This document shows positions 44,857-52,293 of a stretch of 64,000 bases of DNA, in pieces. Source of the stretch: Massilia sp. IC2-278 (GTDB lineage: Bacteria > Pseudomonadota > Gammaproteobacteria > Burkholderiales > Burkholderiaceae_D); NCBI RefSeq assembly GCF_020708045.1, contig NZ_JAJFES010000003.1, forward strand, positions 248,001 through 312,000, written 5' to 3'. The notes under the pieces are model-generated. The model was given only the letters and a program-made list of their open reading frames with translations. It searched no databases and was not told the DNA's origin. The translations under genes were made by a program, and so were the position numbers. Each line of letters begins with the position of its first letter. Position 1 is the stretch's first letter.

Positions 44857-45830
44857 CAATCTTCCGGACACAGGCATGGCGCCGTATTTCGTCCGCCCTC
44901 GCGCCCGCGCTGGCGCACCGCCTGCTGCAGGCCATGCTGGTGGCGCTGCTGGTCGGTACCCTGTGCTTCTTCATGACGCGCATGCTGCCGGGCGACATGG
45001 CCTACCGCATCGCGGCCGGCCGCTATGGCTACGACATGGTGACCACGGCCGCCGCCGAGGCGGTGCGCCTGGAGCTGGGCCTGGACCGGCCCTGGCCGGC
45101 GGCCCTCGTCGAATGGTGGGGCCGCCTGCTACAGTTCGACCTCGGCGTATCGCAGGTGACGGCGCAGCCGGTGGCGATGGAGATCGCCTGGCAGCTGGGA
45201 CCGACGCTGAACCTGTCGCTGCTGGCGATGGCGCTGTCGCTGCTGATCGGCCCGACGCTCGGCGTGCTGGCCGGCCTGAAGCCGGGCGGCTTCCTCGACC
45301 GTTTTACGCTTGCCGTGTCGACCGTGCTGCGCGCCCTGCCTTCCTTTTTGCTTGGCCTGGTGCTGGTGCTGCTGTTCTCGGTGAAGCTGGGCGTGCTGCC
45401 GGCCGCCGGGCACGACGACCATGGCAGCATCATGCTGCCGGCGCTCACCCTCGCGTTGGGCATGGCCGCCGTTTCCTGCCGCGTGGCGCGCGACGCGATG
45501 GTCGGGGTGCGCGGCTCGGCGTACTTCGCCTTTGCCCTGACCAAGGGCCTGAGCCTGCGCCAGGCGCTGCTGCGCCACGGCCTGCGCAACGTGGCCGCGC
45601 CGGTGGTGGCCTACCTCGGCGTGCAGCTGGTGTACCTGGTCGAAGGCGTAGTGCTAGTCGAGACCATCTTCGCCTGGCCCGGCATCGGCCACGCGCTGGT
45701 GCACGCCATCTTCGGGCGCGACGTGCCGATGATCCAGGGCACCGCGCTGGTGCTCGGCCTGATGTTCGTCCTCTTCAACGCACTGGTCGACGCGGCCTGT
45801 GCCTTCATCGACCCGCGCCGCCGGCCGTAA
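44847..45830 (+). CDS. ABC transporter permease, DppB/NikB type
   Basis: 327 residues from ATG at 44847 (the ATG at 44853, in ATGA overlap with the stop of the binding protein, is equally possible). The first helix contains LVGTLCFFMTRMLPGD, the hallmark of DppB-type permeases. The inner-membrane domain has the coupling loop ALTKGLSLRQALLRHGLRN that contacts the ATPase, and a closing helix pair with ETIFAWPGIGHALVHAIFGRDVPMIQG. It forms the channel with the next permease. Confidence 0.92.
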   Translation: MDMTIFRTQAWRRISSALAPALAHRLLQAMLVALLVGTLCFFMTRMLPGDMAYRIAAGRYGYDMVTTAAAEAVRLELGLDRPWPAALVEWWGRLLQFDLGVSQVTAQPVAMEIAWQLGPTLNLSLLAMALSLLIGPTLGVLAGLKPGGFLDRFTLAVSTVLRALPSFLLGLVLVLLFSVKLGVLPAAGHDDHGSIMLPALTLALGMAAVSCRVARDAMVGVRGSAYFAFALTKGLSLRQALLRHGLRNVAAPVVAYLGVQLVYLVEGVVLVETIFAWPGIGHALVHAIFGRDVPMIQGTALVLGLMFVLFNALVDAACAFIDPRRRP

Positions 45831-45838
45831 CCGTAAAC

Positions 45839-46672
45839 ATGCATTCGCTTTCTTCCGACGACTTCATCGACACCGCGCCGCAGCGCCGCCTGGGCCGCGC
45901 ACAGCTGGCAGGCATCGTACTGCTGGCGGCCATCGGCGCCTTTGCCCTGCTCGGCCCCTGGCTGGTCGGCATCGACCCGGCCGCCCAGCAGCTCGATCGT
46001 TATCTGGAAGCGCCTAGCCTGGCGCACCCGCTGGGCTTCGACCAGCTCGGACGCAGCGCGCTGGCGCGGCTGGCCCATGCGGCGCAATTGTCGCTGGCGC
46101 TGGCCCTGGTCAGCGTGCTGTCGGCGGCGATTCCCGGCACGCTAATCGGGCTGCTCGCGGCCTGGCGCGGCGGCTGGCCCGAACGCGTGCTGGCGGCAAT
46201 TGCCGATGCGGTGCTGGCCCTGCCCGGCCTGCTGCTGGTGCTGCTGCTCGCCGCCTTTGCGCCGGGCGGCTTCTGGCCGCTGTACGTCGGCATCTCGCTG
46301 GCGCTGTGGGTCGAATACTTCCGCGTGGTGCGCGCCGCCACGCGCATCCTGATGGCCAGCCCGCACGTGGAGGCGGCGCGCCTGCTCGGCTTCGGCCCGC
46401 TGCACATCGTGCGCCGCCACCTGCTGCCGGAACTGCTGCCGCGCCTGTTCACGCTGATGCGCTTCGGCTTTGCCGGCGCGGTACTGGCCATGTCGGCCCT
46501 CGGTTTCGTCGGCGTCGGCCTGCAGCCGCCGACGCCGGAACTGGGCGTGATGATGATCGAGCTGCTGCCCTATTACGGCGAAGCGCCCTGGCTGGTTGGC
46601 GCGCCGGTGCTGACCCTGTTCCTGACGCTGCTCGGGCTGTTGCTGCTGTCGCCGGAAAAGGAGACGGCATGA
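45839..46672 (+). CDS. ABC transporter permease, DppC/NikC type
   Basis: 277 residues. DppC-type layout: a cytoplasmic N terminus, helix 1 (LAGIVLLAAIGAFALLGPWLVGI), HPLGFDQLGRSALARLAHAAQLS, and the EAA coupling loop ASPHVEAARLLGFGPLHIVRRHLLPE. The C-terminal helices include ALGFVGVGLQPPTPELGVMM. It starts 8 bases after the first permease gene and its stop overlaps the ATPase start. Confidence 0.92.
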   Translation: MHSLSSDDFIDTAPQRRLGRAQLAGIVLLAAIGAFALLGPWLVGIDPAAQQLDRYLEAPSLAHPLGFDQLGRSALARLAHAAQLSLALALVSVLSAAIPGTLIGLLAAWRGGWPERVLAAIADAVLALPGLLLVLLLAAFAPGGFWPLYVGISLALWVEYFRVVRAATRILMASPHVEAARLLGFGPLHIVRRHLLPELLPRLFTLMRFGFAGAVLAMSALGFVGVGLQPPTPELGVMMIELLPYYGEAPWLVGAPVLTLFLTLLGLLLLSPEKETA

Positions 46673-48105
46673 ATGCACCGGGCGTGACGCCGGCCCTGGC
46701 GGTCGAGAACCTGGCCGTGCTGCACGGCGAGCAGGCGCTGGTGCGCGGCGTGTCGTTCGCGATCCCGCCCGGCGGCGTGCTGACGCTGCTGGGCGAAAGC
46801 GGCTCCGGCAAGTCGCTGCTGGCGCAGGCGATCATGGGCAATCTGCCGTCCTCGCTGCGCTGTACGGGCCGCGTGGCGATTGCCGGTGACGCGAACGACG
46901 CCGCCGATGCGCGCAGCCGCCATGCGCTCTGGGGCCGGCGCCTGGCTCTGCTGCCGCAGGAACCTTGGCTCGCGCTCGACCCGACCATGCCGGTGCGGGC
47001 CCAGGTGGCCGAGACCTACGCCCTGGTCGGGGCCCCGGCCGCCGCGCGCGGCGGATGGCGGGCGCGCTTCGCGGAGGGAAAGGCGCGCGCCGACCGTGCG
47101 CTGGCATCGCTCGGCCTGGGCGACGCCGCGCACAAGTACCCGTTCATGATTTCGGGCGGCATGGCGCAGCGCGTCGCCTTCCTCGCCACGCACGCGGCCG
47201 GCGCGCCGCTGATGATCATCGACGAACCGACCAAGGGACTCGATGCCGACCGCCGCGGCGAGGTGCTGGAACTGCTGCGCGCGGCCCAACGTGAGGGCAT
47301 GAGCCTGCTGTGCATCACCCACGACGTCTGGCTGGCGCGGGCGCTGGGCGGGCAGCTGGGCGTGATGCTGAAGGGCGAAGTGATCGAGCAGGGCGAAGCG
47401 GCGGCCGTGCTGGCGGCGCCGCAACAGGACTACACGAAGCGCCTGCTGGCGGCCGATCCGGCGTGCTGGCCGGCGCCCCGGCCGGCCGGCGCCGGCGCCG
47501 GCGCCCTGGTGCGCATCGAGGGTGTCGCCAAGGCCTACGGCCAGCAGACCCTGTTCTCCGGCATCGACGCCGCCATCGCGCCCGGCGAAATCGTCGCGGT
47601 CAGCGGCCCCAGCGGATCGGGGAAAACCACCTTCGGCAACATCGTGCTCGGCCTGCTGGAACCAGGCGCGGGCCGCGTGACGCGCGCACCCGGCCTGGCG
47701 CCGACCGCCTTCCAGAAAATCCAGCAAGACCCGGGCGCCGCCTTTGCGCCGCGGATCACCCTGCGCCAGTCGCTACGCGACCTGGTCAACCTGCACCGCC
47801 TCGACTGGGCCGAGCTGGAAACGCTCTTGCAACGCATGCGTCTGACGCCGGCCCTGCTCGACCGCCTGCCGCACCAGGTGTCGGGCGGCGAACTGCAGCG
47901 CATCGCGCTGGCGCGCGTGCTCTTGATGAAACCGGCGCTGATCTTCGCCGACGAACCGACCTCGCGCCTGGACCCGGTGACCCAGCAAGAGGTGTTCGCG
48001 CTGCTGCTGGAGCAGGTGCGCGCGAGCGGCTGCGCCCTGCTGCTGGTGACGCACGACGCCGACATCGTGGCGCGCGTGGCCAGCCGCCGCATTGCGCTCG
48101 GCTAA
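46669..48105 (+). CDS. Fused two-domain ABC ATPase (DppD-DppF/NikD-NikE type)
   Basis: 478 residues with two complete nucleotide-binding domains in one chain. Domain 1: Walker A GESGSGKS, signature ISGGMAQR, Walker B LMIIDEPT with the H-loop CITHD. Domain 2 (from about residue 280): Walker A GPSGSGKT, signature VSGGELQR, Walker B LIFADEPTS and VTHDAD. In most dipeptide or nickel importers these are two proteins. The second domain is short and lacks the usual C-terminal oligopeptide extension. It powers the two permeases encoded upstream. Confidence 0.92.
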   Translation: MNAPGVTPALAVENLAVLHGEQALVRGVSFAIPPGGVLTLLGESGSGKSLLAQAIMGNLPSSLRCTGRVAIAGDANDAADARSRHALWGRRLALLPQEPWLALDPTMPVRAQVAETYALVGAPAAARGGWRARFAEGKARADRALASLGLGDAAHKYPFMISGGMAQRVAFLATHAAGAPLMIIDEPTKGLDADRRGEVLELLRAAQREGMSLLCITHDVWLARALGGQLGVMLKGEVIEQGEAAAVLAAPQQDYTKRLLAADPACWPAPRPAGAGAGALVRIEGVAKAYGQQTLFSGIDAAIAPGEIVAVSGPSGSGKTTFGNIVLGLLEPGAGRVTRAPGLAPTAFQKIQQDPGAAFAPRITLRQSLRDLVNLHRLDWAELETLLQRMRLTPALLDRLPHQVSGGELQRIALARVLLMKPALIFADEPTSRLDPVTQQEVFALLLEQVRASGCALLLVTHDADIVARVASRRIALG

Positions 48106-48126
48106 GCCGCGCCTCCCGGAAGCGGA

Positions 48127-48795
48127 CTAGATCGTCCGCTTCAGCTCCTGCAATCCGTTCCCCTTGCGCCGGTACAGGTCGGGCGCGCGGTGCTGACCGC
48201 CCTTGCGGCGCTCGCCGGTCGCTTCGATCATGTCCTCGTCCAGCACCTTCTTGCGGAAAGCCGCGATGTTGGTGGCCGAGCCGGTCACCTGCTCGTATAC
48301 CGCGTGCAGTTCGGGGATCGTGAATTCCGACGGCAGCAGGAAAGTCAGCAAGGACGAATAGGTCGACTTGCTGCGCAGGCGGCGAATCGCCATGGCGGCG
48401 ATTTCGTTGTGGTCGAACGGCAGGTCGGGAATGCGATCGGCCGGCACGAACTCCAGTCCCTCGACCTGCGTCTGTTCCAGCACGCTTTCCGGCACCAGCG
48501 AGTAATACGCCACCGACAGCGACCAGCGGCGCGGATCGCGCAGCCGGCCCGAGAAGGTGTAGAGCTGCTCCATGTAGGGCGGATCGAAACCGAGCTTGGT
48601 GCGCACGACGCGGCTGGCGGCGTCCTGCGCGTTCTCGTCCTCGTCGGTGTGGATGACGCCGCCGGGCAGCGCCAGGGCGCCGAAATATGGCTCGTCCCGA
48701 TTCTTGCGCGTGGCCAGCAGCAGCGACAGCCGCCCTTCACGGATGGTAAAGAGCGTGACATCGACCAGGGCCAGCGGATCTTCGTATCGTTTCAT
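48127..48795 (-). CDS. NrtR-like regulator: degenerate Nudix domain + winged helix
   Basis: 222 residues. The N-terminal Nudix domain (LALVDVTLFTIREGRLSLLL, ALPGGVIHTDEDEN) has lost the catalytic Nudix box: where REUXEE is required it reads SRVVRTKLG, so hydrolysis is unlikely and ligand sensing likely. The C-terminal part (LLPSEFTIPELHAVYEQVTGSATNIAAFRKKVLDEDM, then GERRKGGQHRAPDLYRR) is the winged helix of the NrtR family, which senses ADP-ribose or NAD-related compounds. It is divergent from the J-domain operon, with 143 bases between starts. A GTTTATCG half-site lies 15 bases before its own start and a fuller site lies in the opposite promoter. Confidence 0.87.
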   Translation of the reverse strand: MKRYEDPLALVDVTLFTIREGRLSLLLATRKNRDEPYFGALALPGGVIHTDEDENAQDAASRVVRTKLGFDPPYMEQLYTFSGRLRDPRRWSLSVAYYSLVPESVLEQTQVEGLEFVPADRIPDLPFDHNEIAAMAIRRLRSKSTYSSLLTFLLPSEFTIPELHAVYEQVTGSATNIAAFRKKVLDEDMIEATGERRKGGQHRAPDLYRRKGNGLQELKRTI

Positions 48796-48885
48796 GATGA
48801 TTGTCAGCTGCGATAAACGTGAAGATCATACGATACCTCGTCATTGTTGCAATGAAGAATGAATGGTGGGCATGTTAGTTGTTAG

Positions 48886-48913
48886 TTGCGTTTTACGATA
48901 AACATGCTACTAT
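48886..48913 (+). promoter_or_regulatory. Candidate promoter of the J-domain/VWA/PurA-like operon
   Basis: TTGCGT (48886-48891), 16-base spacer, TACTAT (48908-48913), 25 bases ahead of the J-domain gene start. The spacer contains the candidate operator listed separately. Confidence 0.5.
48890..48903. promoter_or_regulatory. Candidate operator of the NrtR-like regulator
   Basis: GTTTTACGATAAAC is an imperfect palindrome (GTTT..CG..AAAC). CGATAAAC recurs at 48811-48818, close to the start of the regulator gene. Between -35 and -10 of the operon promoter, a bound protein would block transcription. NrtR sites in other lineages are also AT-rich palindromes of similar size. Confidence 0.5.
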
Positions 48914-48938
48914 CCCTTCTATCGACGGAGGAAAACGC

Positions 48939-49994
48939 ATGGTCAACGATCTCTCGAACCTGTCCGCAGCAAGCCTGCTGGCCATTCCCGAACACAGTCC
49001 GGAGCGCCTGTTCGGCGGCAGCGCCGACGACATCAAGAAGGCCTTCCGCCTACTGGCCATGAAGTGGCATCCGGACCGCAACAGCGAAGCCGGCGCGCAC
49101 CGGGTCTTCCAGCACATCAAATGCCTCTACGAGAAAAGCGCGGAAAGGCTGGAGGCGCGCGGCGGCGGCGTCCTGCAGTTGGCCGCGGTCGACGGCAAGC
49201 ACTACGAGATCAACTACCTGCGCTGCCACCGCTTCGAACTCGGCGCGATGTATGTCGCCGGCACGGTGGCCGCCTTTGCCATCGATCTCGCGCACGCCGA
49301 CCTGGTGGAAGCCGCCGAGCGCACGATCAGGAACCTGGACTACGCCGACGACAGGATGCGGCAACAGATCGCGCCGCACCTGCCCGCCTGCCCTTTCGCC
49401 GGCGCCTTCCGCACCGCCGACGCCTGGGTGATCGTGATGCGCAAGACGCCCGACCTGCTCCTGCTGCGCGACGTGCTCGAGCACCTTGGCGGGCGCCTCG
49501 ATCCGCGTCACGTGGCCTGGGTGGTCAGCTCGCTGCTCAACCTGTGCTGCTACTTCCAGCATGCCGGCATCGCGCACAACGCCCTCTCGCTTGACACCTG
49601 CTTTCTGTCGCCGCCGGATCACAGCGTGGCTGTGCTGGGCGGCTGGTGGTATGCGGCGCGGCTCGGCGAGCGCATGACCGCGGCGCCGGCCAGCACCATC
49701 GAATGGGCGCCGCATGGCCTGCTGGACAGGAAGCGCGCCGACATCCGCACCGACCTGGAACTGGTGCGCGCCATCGGCCGCGCACTGCTGGGCGACATCG
49801 GCGGCAGCCGCCTGGAACGCGACGGCGCCGCACCGCAGGCCATGATCGACTGGCTGCGCCTGCCCGCGTCAAGCAGCCCGATCGACGAATACCGGACCTG
49901 GCGCACCCAGGTCCTGCATGACAGCTTCGGCGCACGTCGCTTCGCCGAACTGCCCCTCACGCAAAGCGACATCTACGCAGTTGACCCGCGGTAG
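48939..49994 (+). CDS. J-domain protein with a pseudokinase-like C-terminal domain
   Basis: 351 residues from the ATG at 48939, behind GGAGGAAAA. Residues about 15-68 form a J domain with the HPD motif at 44-46 (MKWHPDRNSEAG), which would stimulate a DnaK-type ATPase. The rest has the outline of a protein kinase large lobe: a helix LDPRHVAWVVSSLLNLCCYFQHAG, then HNALSLDTCFL at about 213-223 in the place of the HxDxxxxN catalytic loop, and VAVLGGW in the place of the DFG strand. Both catalytic Asp residues are missing, so a pseudokinase scaffold is the best guess. It is first in an operon with VWA and PurA-like genes. The kinase relationship is inference. Confidence 0.8.
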   Translation: MVNDLSNLSAASLLAIPEHSPERLFGGSADDIKKAFRLLAMKWHPDRNSEAGAHRVFQHIKCLYEKSAERLEARGGGVLQLAAVDGKHYEINYLRCHRFELGAMYVAGTVAAFAIDLAHADLVEAAERTIRNLDYADDRMRQQIAPHLPACPFAGAFRTADAWVIVMRKTPDLLLLRDVLEHLGGRLDPRHVAWVVSSLLNLCCYFQHAGIAHNALSLDTCFLSPPDHSVAVLGGWWYAARLGERMTAAPASTIEWAPHGLLDRKRADIRTDLELVRAIGRALLGDIGGSRLERDGAAPQAMIDWLRLPASSSPIDEYRTWRTQVLHDSFGARRFAELPLTQSDIYAVDPR

Positions 49995-50023
49995 AACCGC
50001 AGTTGACAATCAAGGAGAACATC

Positions 50024-50938
50024 ATGGGTGGAGCACGTTGGGACGAAGACGACTGGAAGCGCACCGCAAAGGCAACCGTCGGCAAACGCACCGAGGACAT
50101 CTTCACGTCGTCGGGCATGCATCCGAAACTCAATCCGTACGGCGTGGTGCGCGAATCGCGCGACTCGCTGGTGAATCCGGATTCGAACGCGATCATCATC
50201 GGGCTCGACGTCACCGGTTCGATGGGCATGATCGCCGACGCCATGGCGCGCGAAGGTCTCGGCACCCTGGTCGAGGAAATCCTGAAGCGCAAACCGGTGT
50301 CGGACCCGCACATCCTGGCCTGCGGCATCGGCGATTCGTACCACGACGACGCGCCGCTGCAGATTACGCAGTTCGAAGCCGACATCCGCATCGCCGACCA
50401 GCTGAAGATGATCTGGCTCGAGAAAGGCGGCGGCGGCAACAGCCACGAAGGCTATCACCTGCCCTGGTACTTCGCGGCCCAGCACACGCAGATCGACTGC
50501 TTCGAGAAACGCGGCCGCAAGGGCTATCTGTTCACCGTCGGCGACGAGGAACCGCCCGAGGAACTGCTGGCCAAGCATGCCCGAGCAATCTTCGGCGACA
50601 CACTGCAGCGCAATCTGTCGATGGCCGAGCTGCTGACCATGGTCTCGCGCATGTACCACGTCTTCCATGTCGTGGTCGAGGAAGGCAGTTATGCGCAAAG
50701 CTACCTGCCGCGGGTGCTGAAGAAGTGGAAGGCGCTGCTCGGCCAGCGCGTGCTGCGACTGAAGGATTACCGCCGGCTGGCGGAAGTGGTGGTGTCGGCG
50801 ATGGAAGTCAACGAAGGCCGCGACCGCGACACGGTGGCGAACAGCTGGTCGGGCGATACCTCGGTGGTGGTAGCGCATGCGCTGGGCTCCCTGCCCGCCA
50901 CGCGCATGGGGGCACTGCGCGAACTGGTGCGTTTCTGA
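50024..50938 (+). CDS. VWA domain protein
   Basis: 304 residues from the ATG at 50024 behind AAGGAG; an in-frame start 21 bases earlier lacks a site. A von Willebrand A fold with the metal-site motif DVTGSMG near residue 63, a glycine-rich segment GGGGNSHEGYHLPWY and FTVGDEEPPEE as later parts of the fold. No signal peptide or membrane helix, so cytoplasmic. VWA proteins act as metal-dependent binding platforms, often with ATPases or chaperones. Here the partner candidates are the J-domain protein 29 bases upstream and the PurA-like enzyme 19 bases downstream. Confidence 0.87.
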   Translation: MGGARWDEDDWKRTAKATVGKRTEDIFTSSGMHPKLNPYGVVRESRDSLVNPDSNAIIIGLDVTGSMGMIADAMAREGLGTLVEEILKRKPVSDPHILACGIGDSYHDDAPLQITQFEADIRIADQLKMIWLEKGGGGNSHEGYHLPWYFAAQHTQIDCFEKRGRKGYLFTVGDEEPPEELLAKHARAIFGDTLQRNLSMAELLTMVSRMYHVFHVVVEEGSYAQSYLPRVLKKWKALLGQRVLRLKDYRRLAEVVVSAMEVNEGRDRDTVANSWSGDTSVVVAHALGSLPATRMGALRELVRF

Positions 50939-50957
50939 TCCGATCGGGGGAGACACC

Positions 50958-52244
50958 ATGCGGTACACCGCCAAGGCCGTCATCGGCGCCAACTACGGCG
51001 ACGAAGGCAAGGGTCTGATGACCGATTATCACATCGCGCCCGCTGGCAAGGACGGCATCGTGGTGCGCTTCAACGGCGGCGCCCAGGCCGGCCACACCGT
51101 TACCACGCCGGACGGCCTGCGGCATGTGTTCTCCCACTTCGGCAGCGGCACCCTGGCCGGCGCGGCGACTTTCCTGTCGCGCCACTTCGTCTGCCATCCC
51201 TCGCTGTTCCTAAAAGAGGCGCACGCGCTGACGGCTGCCGGCGTGGCGCTGCCGCCGGTGTTCGTCGACGAGCGGGCGCCGGTCTCCACGCTGTACGACA
51301 TCCTGCTCAATCAGGTCGTCGAACGGCACCGTGGCGCTGGCCGCCACGGCAGTTGCGGCATGGGCTTCGGCGAGACGATCGAACGCAACCTCGACCCCGC
51401 GTTTGCGTTGAGCGTGGGCGACCTGCGCCAGGGTTCCGCCTACCTGCTGAACCGGCTGGCGGCGATCCGCGCCGACTATGTGCCGCGCCGCCTTGCCGCG
51501 CTCGGCATTGCCGCCCTCGACGCGCAGGATGCCGAGTGGCTCGCCAGCGACGAGGCGCTGCAGGGCTATGTACACGCGGCGATGCAGTTCCGCCGTGCGA
51601 CACGCTGTGCGCGGCCCGAAGTGCTGAATGCGTACAAGCAGGTCGTGTTCGAAGGCGCGCAGGGCTTGCTGCTCGACCAGGAGCGCGGCGCCTTTCCCTA
51701 CGTGACGCGCTCGCATACGGGCATCCGGAATGCGCTGGAGGTCGCGGGTGAAGCGGGAATCGGGACACTCGATATCACCTACGTCACCCGCGCCTACCTC
51801 ACGCGCCACGGCGCCGGCCCGCTGGCCGGGGAACTGCCGGGCAAGCCCCATGCCGGGATCGAGGACCCGACCAATGTGGCGAACGAGTTCCAGGGCACGT
51901 TGCGCTTCGCCCACCTCGACCTCGACCTGCTGGTGCAAACCATCCGCGCCGATTTCGCCGACGCCCTGGCCTGCCCTGGCGTGCGCGCGACGCTGAACCT
52001 GGCGGTTAGCTGCCTGGACCAGGTGGGGCCGGCGGTATCGTTTGTGGAGGACGGACGGTTGCGGAGCGCGGCGCCGGACGCGCTGGCGGCGCACCTGGCG
52101 CGGCGCCTCGATGCGGGCGTGCTGTACACGGCATGGGGGCCAAGCCGGGCAACGGTGCGAGCGTCGGCACGCGATACGGCTTTTGTCTCATCCATAACAA
52201 CTTCGACTCACAACAAAGATGTTCCTGAGAGTCTAGTTTTTTAA
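50958..52244 (+). CDS. Divergent adenylosuccinate synthetase (PurA) paralogue
   Basis: 428 residues from the ATG at 50958 (GGGGGAG upstream). PurA parts kept: NYGDEGKG P-loop with Asp and Lys, GGAQAGHTV with the catalytic His, FEGAQGLLLDQERGAFPYVT, and TRHGAGPLAGELP. Parts lost: the Arg-rich TGRRRRTGW loop that binds aspartate and IMP is replaced by FQGTLRFAHLDLD, and the TKLDVLDG strand that reads the guanine base of GTP is replaced by LAVSCLDQVGP. The fold likely still forms a phospho-intermediate or ligates an amine, but with other substrates. About 22 extra AT-rich codons extend the normal C terminus. It is not the housekeeping purA, given its divergence and its operon. Confidence 0.87.
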   Translation: MRYTAKAVIGANYGDEGKGLMTDYHIAPAGKDGIVVRFNGGAQAGHTVTTPDGLRHVFSHFGSGTLAGAATFLSRHFVCHPSLFLKEAHALTAAGVALPPVFVDERAPVSTLYDILLNQVVERHRGAGRHGSCGMGFGETIERNLDPAFALSVGDLRQGSAYLLNRLAAIRADYVPRRLAALGIAALDAQDAEWLASDEALQGYVHAAMQFRRATRCARPEVLNAYKQVVFEGAQGLLLDQERGAFPYVTRSHTGIRNALEVAGEAGIGTLDITYVTRAYLTRHGAGPLAGELPGKPHAGIEDPTNVANEFQGTLRFAHLDLDLLVQTIRADFADALACPGVRATLNLAVSCLDQVGPAVSFVEDGRLRSAAPDALAAHLARRLDAGVLYTAWGPSRATVRASARDTAFVSSITTSTHNKDVPESLVF

Positions 52245-52293
52245 AAGAAACTGCGGTAGCCTGCGCTGCAGACCGAACTCTTCATCGACAGCC

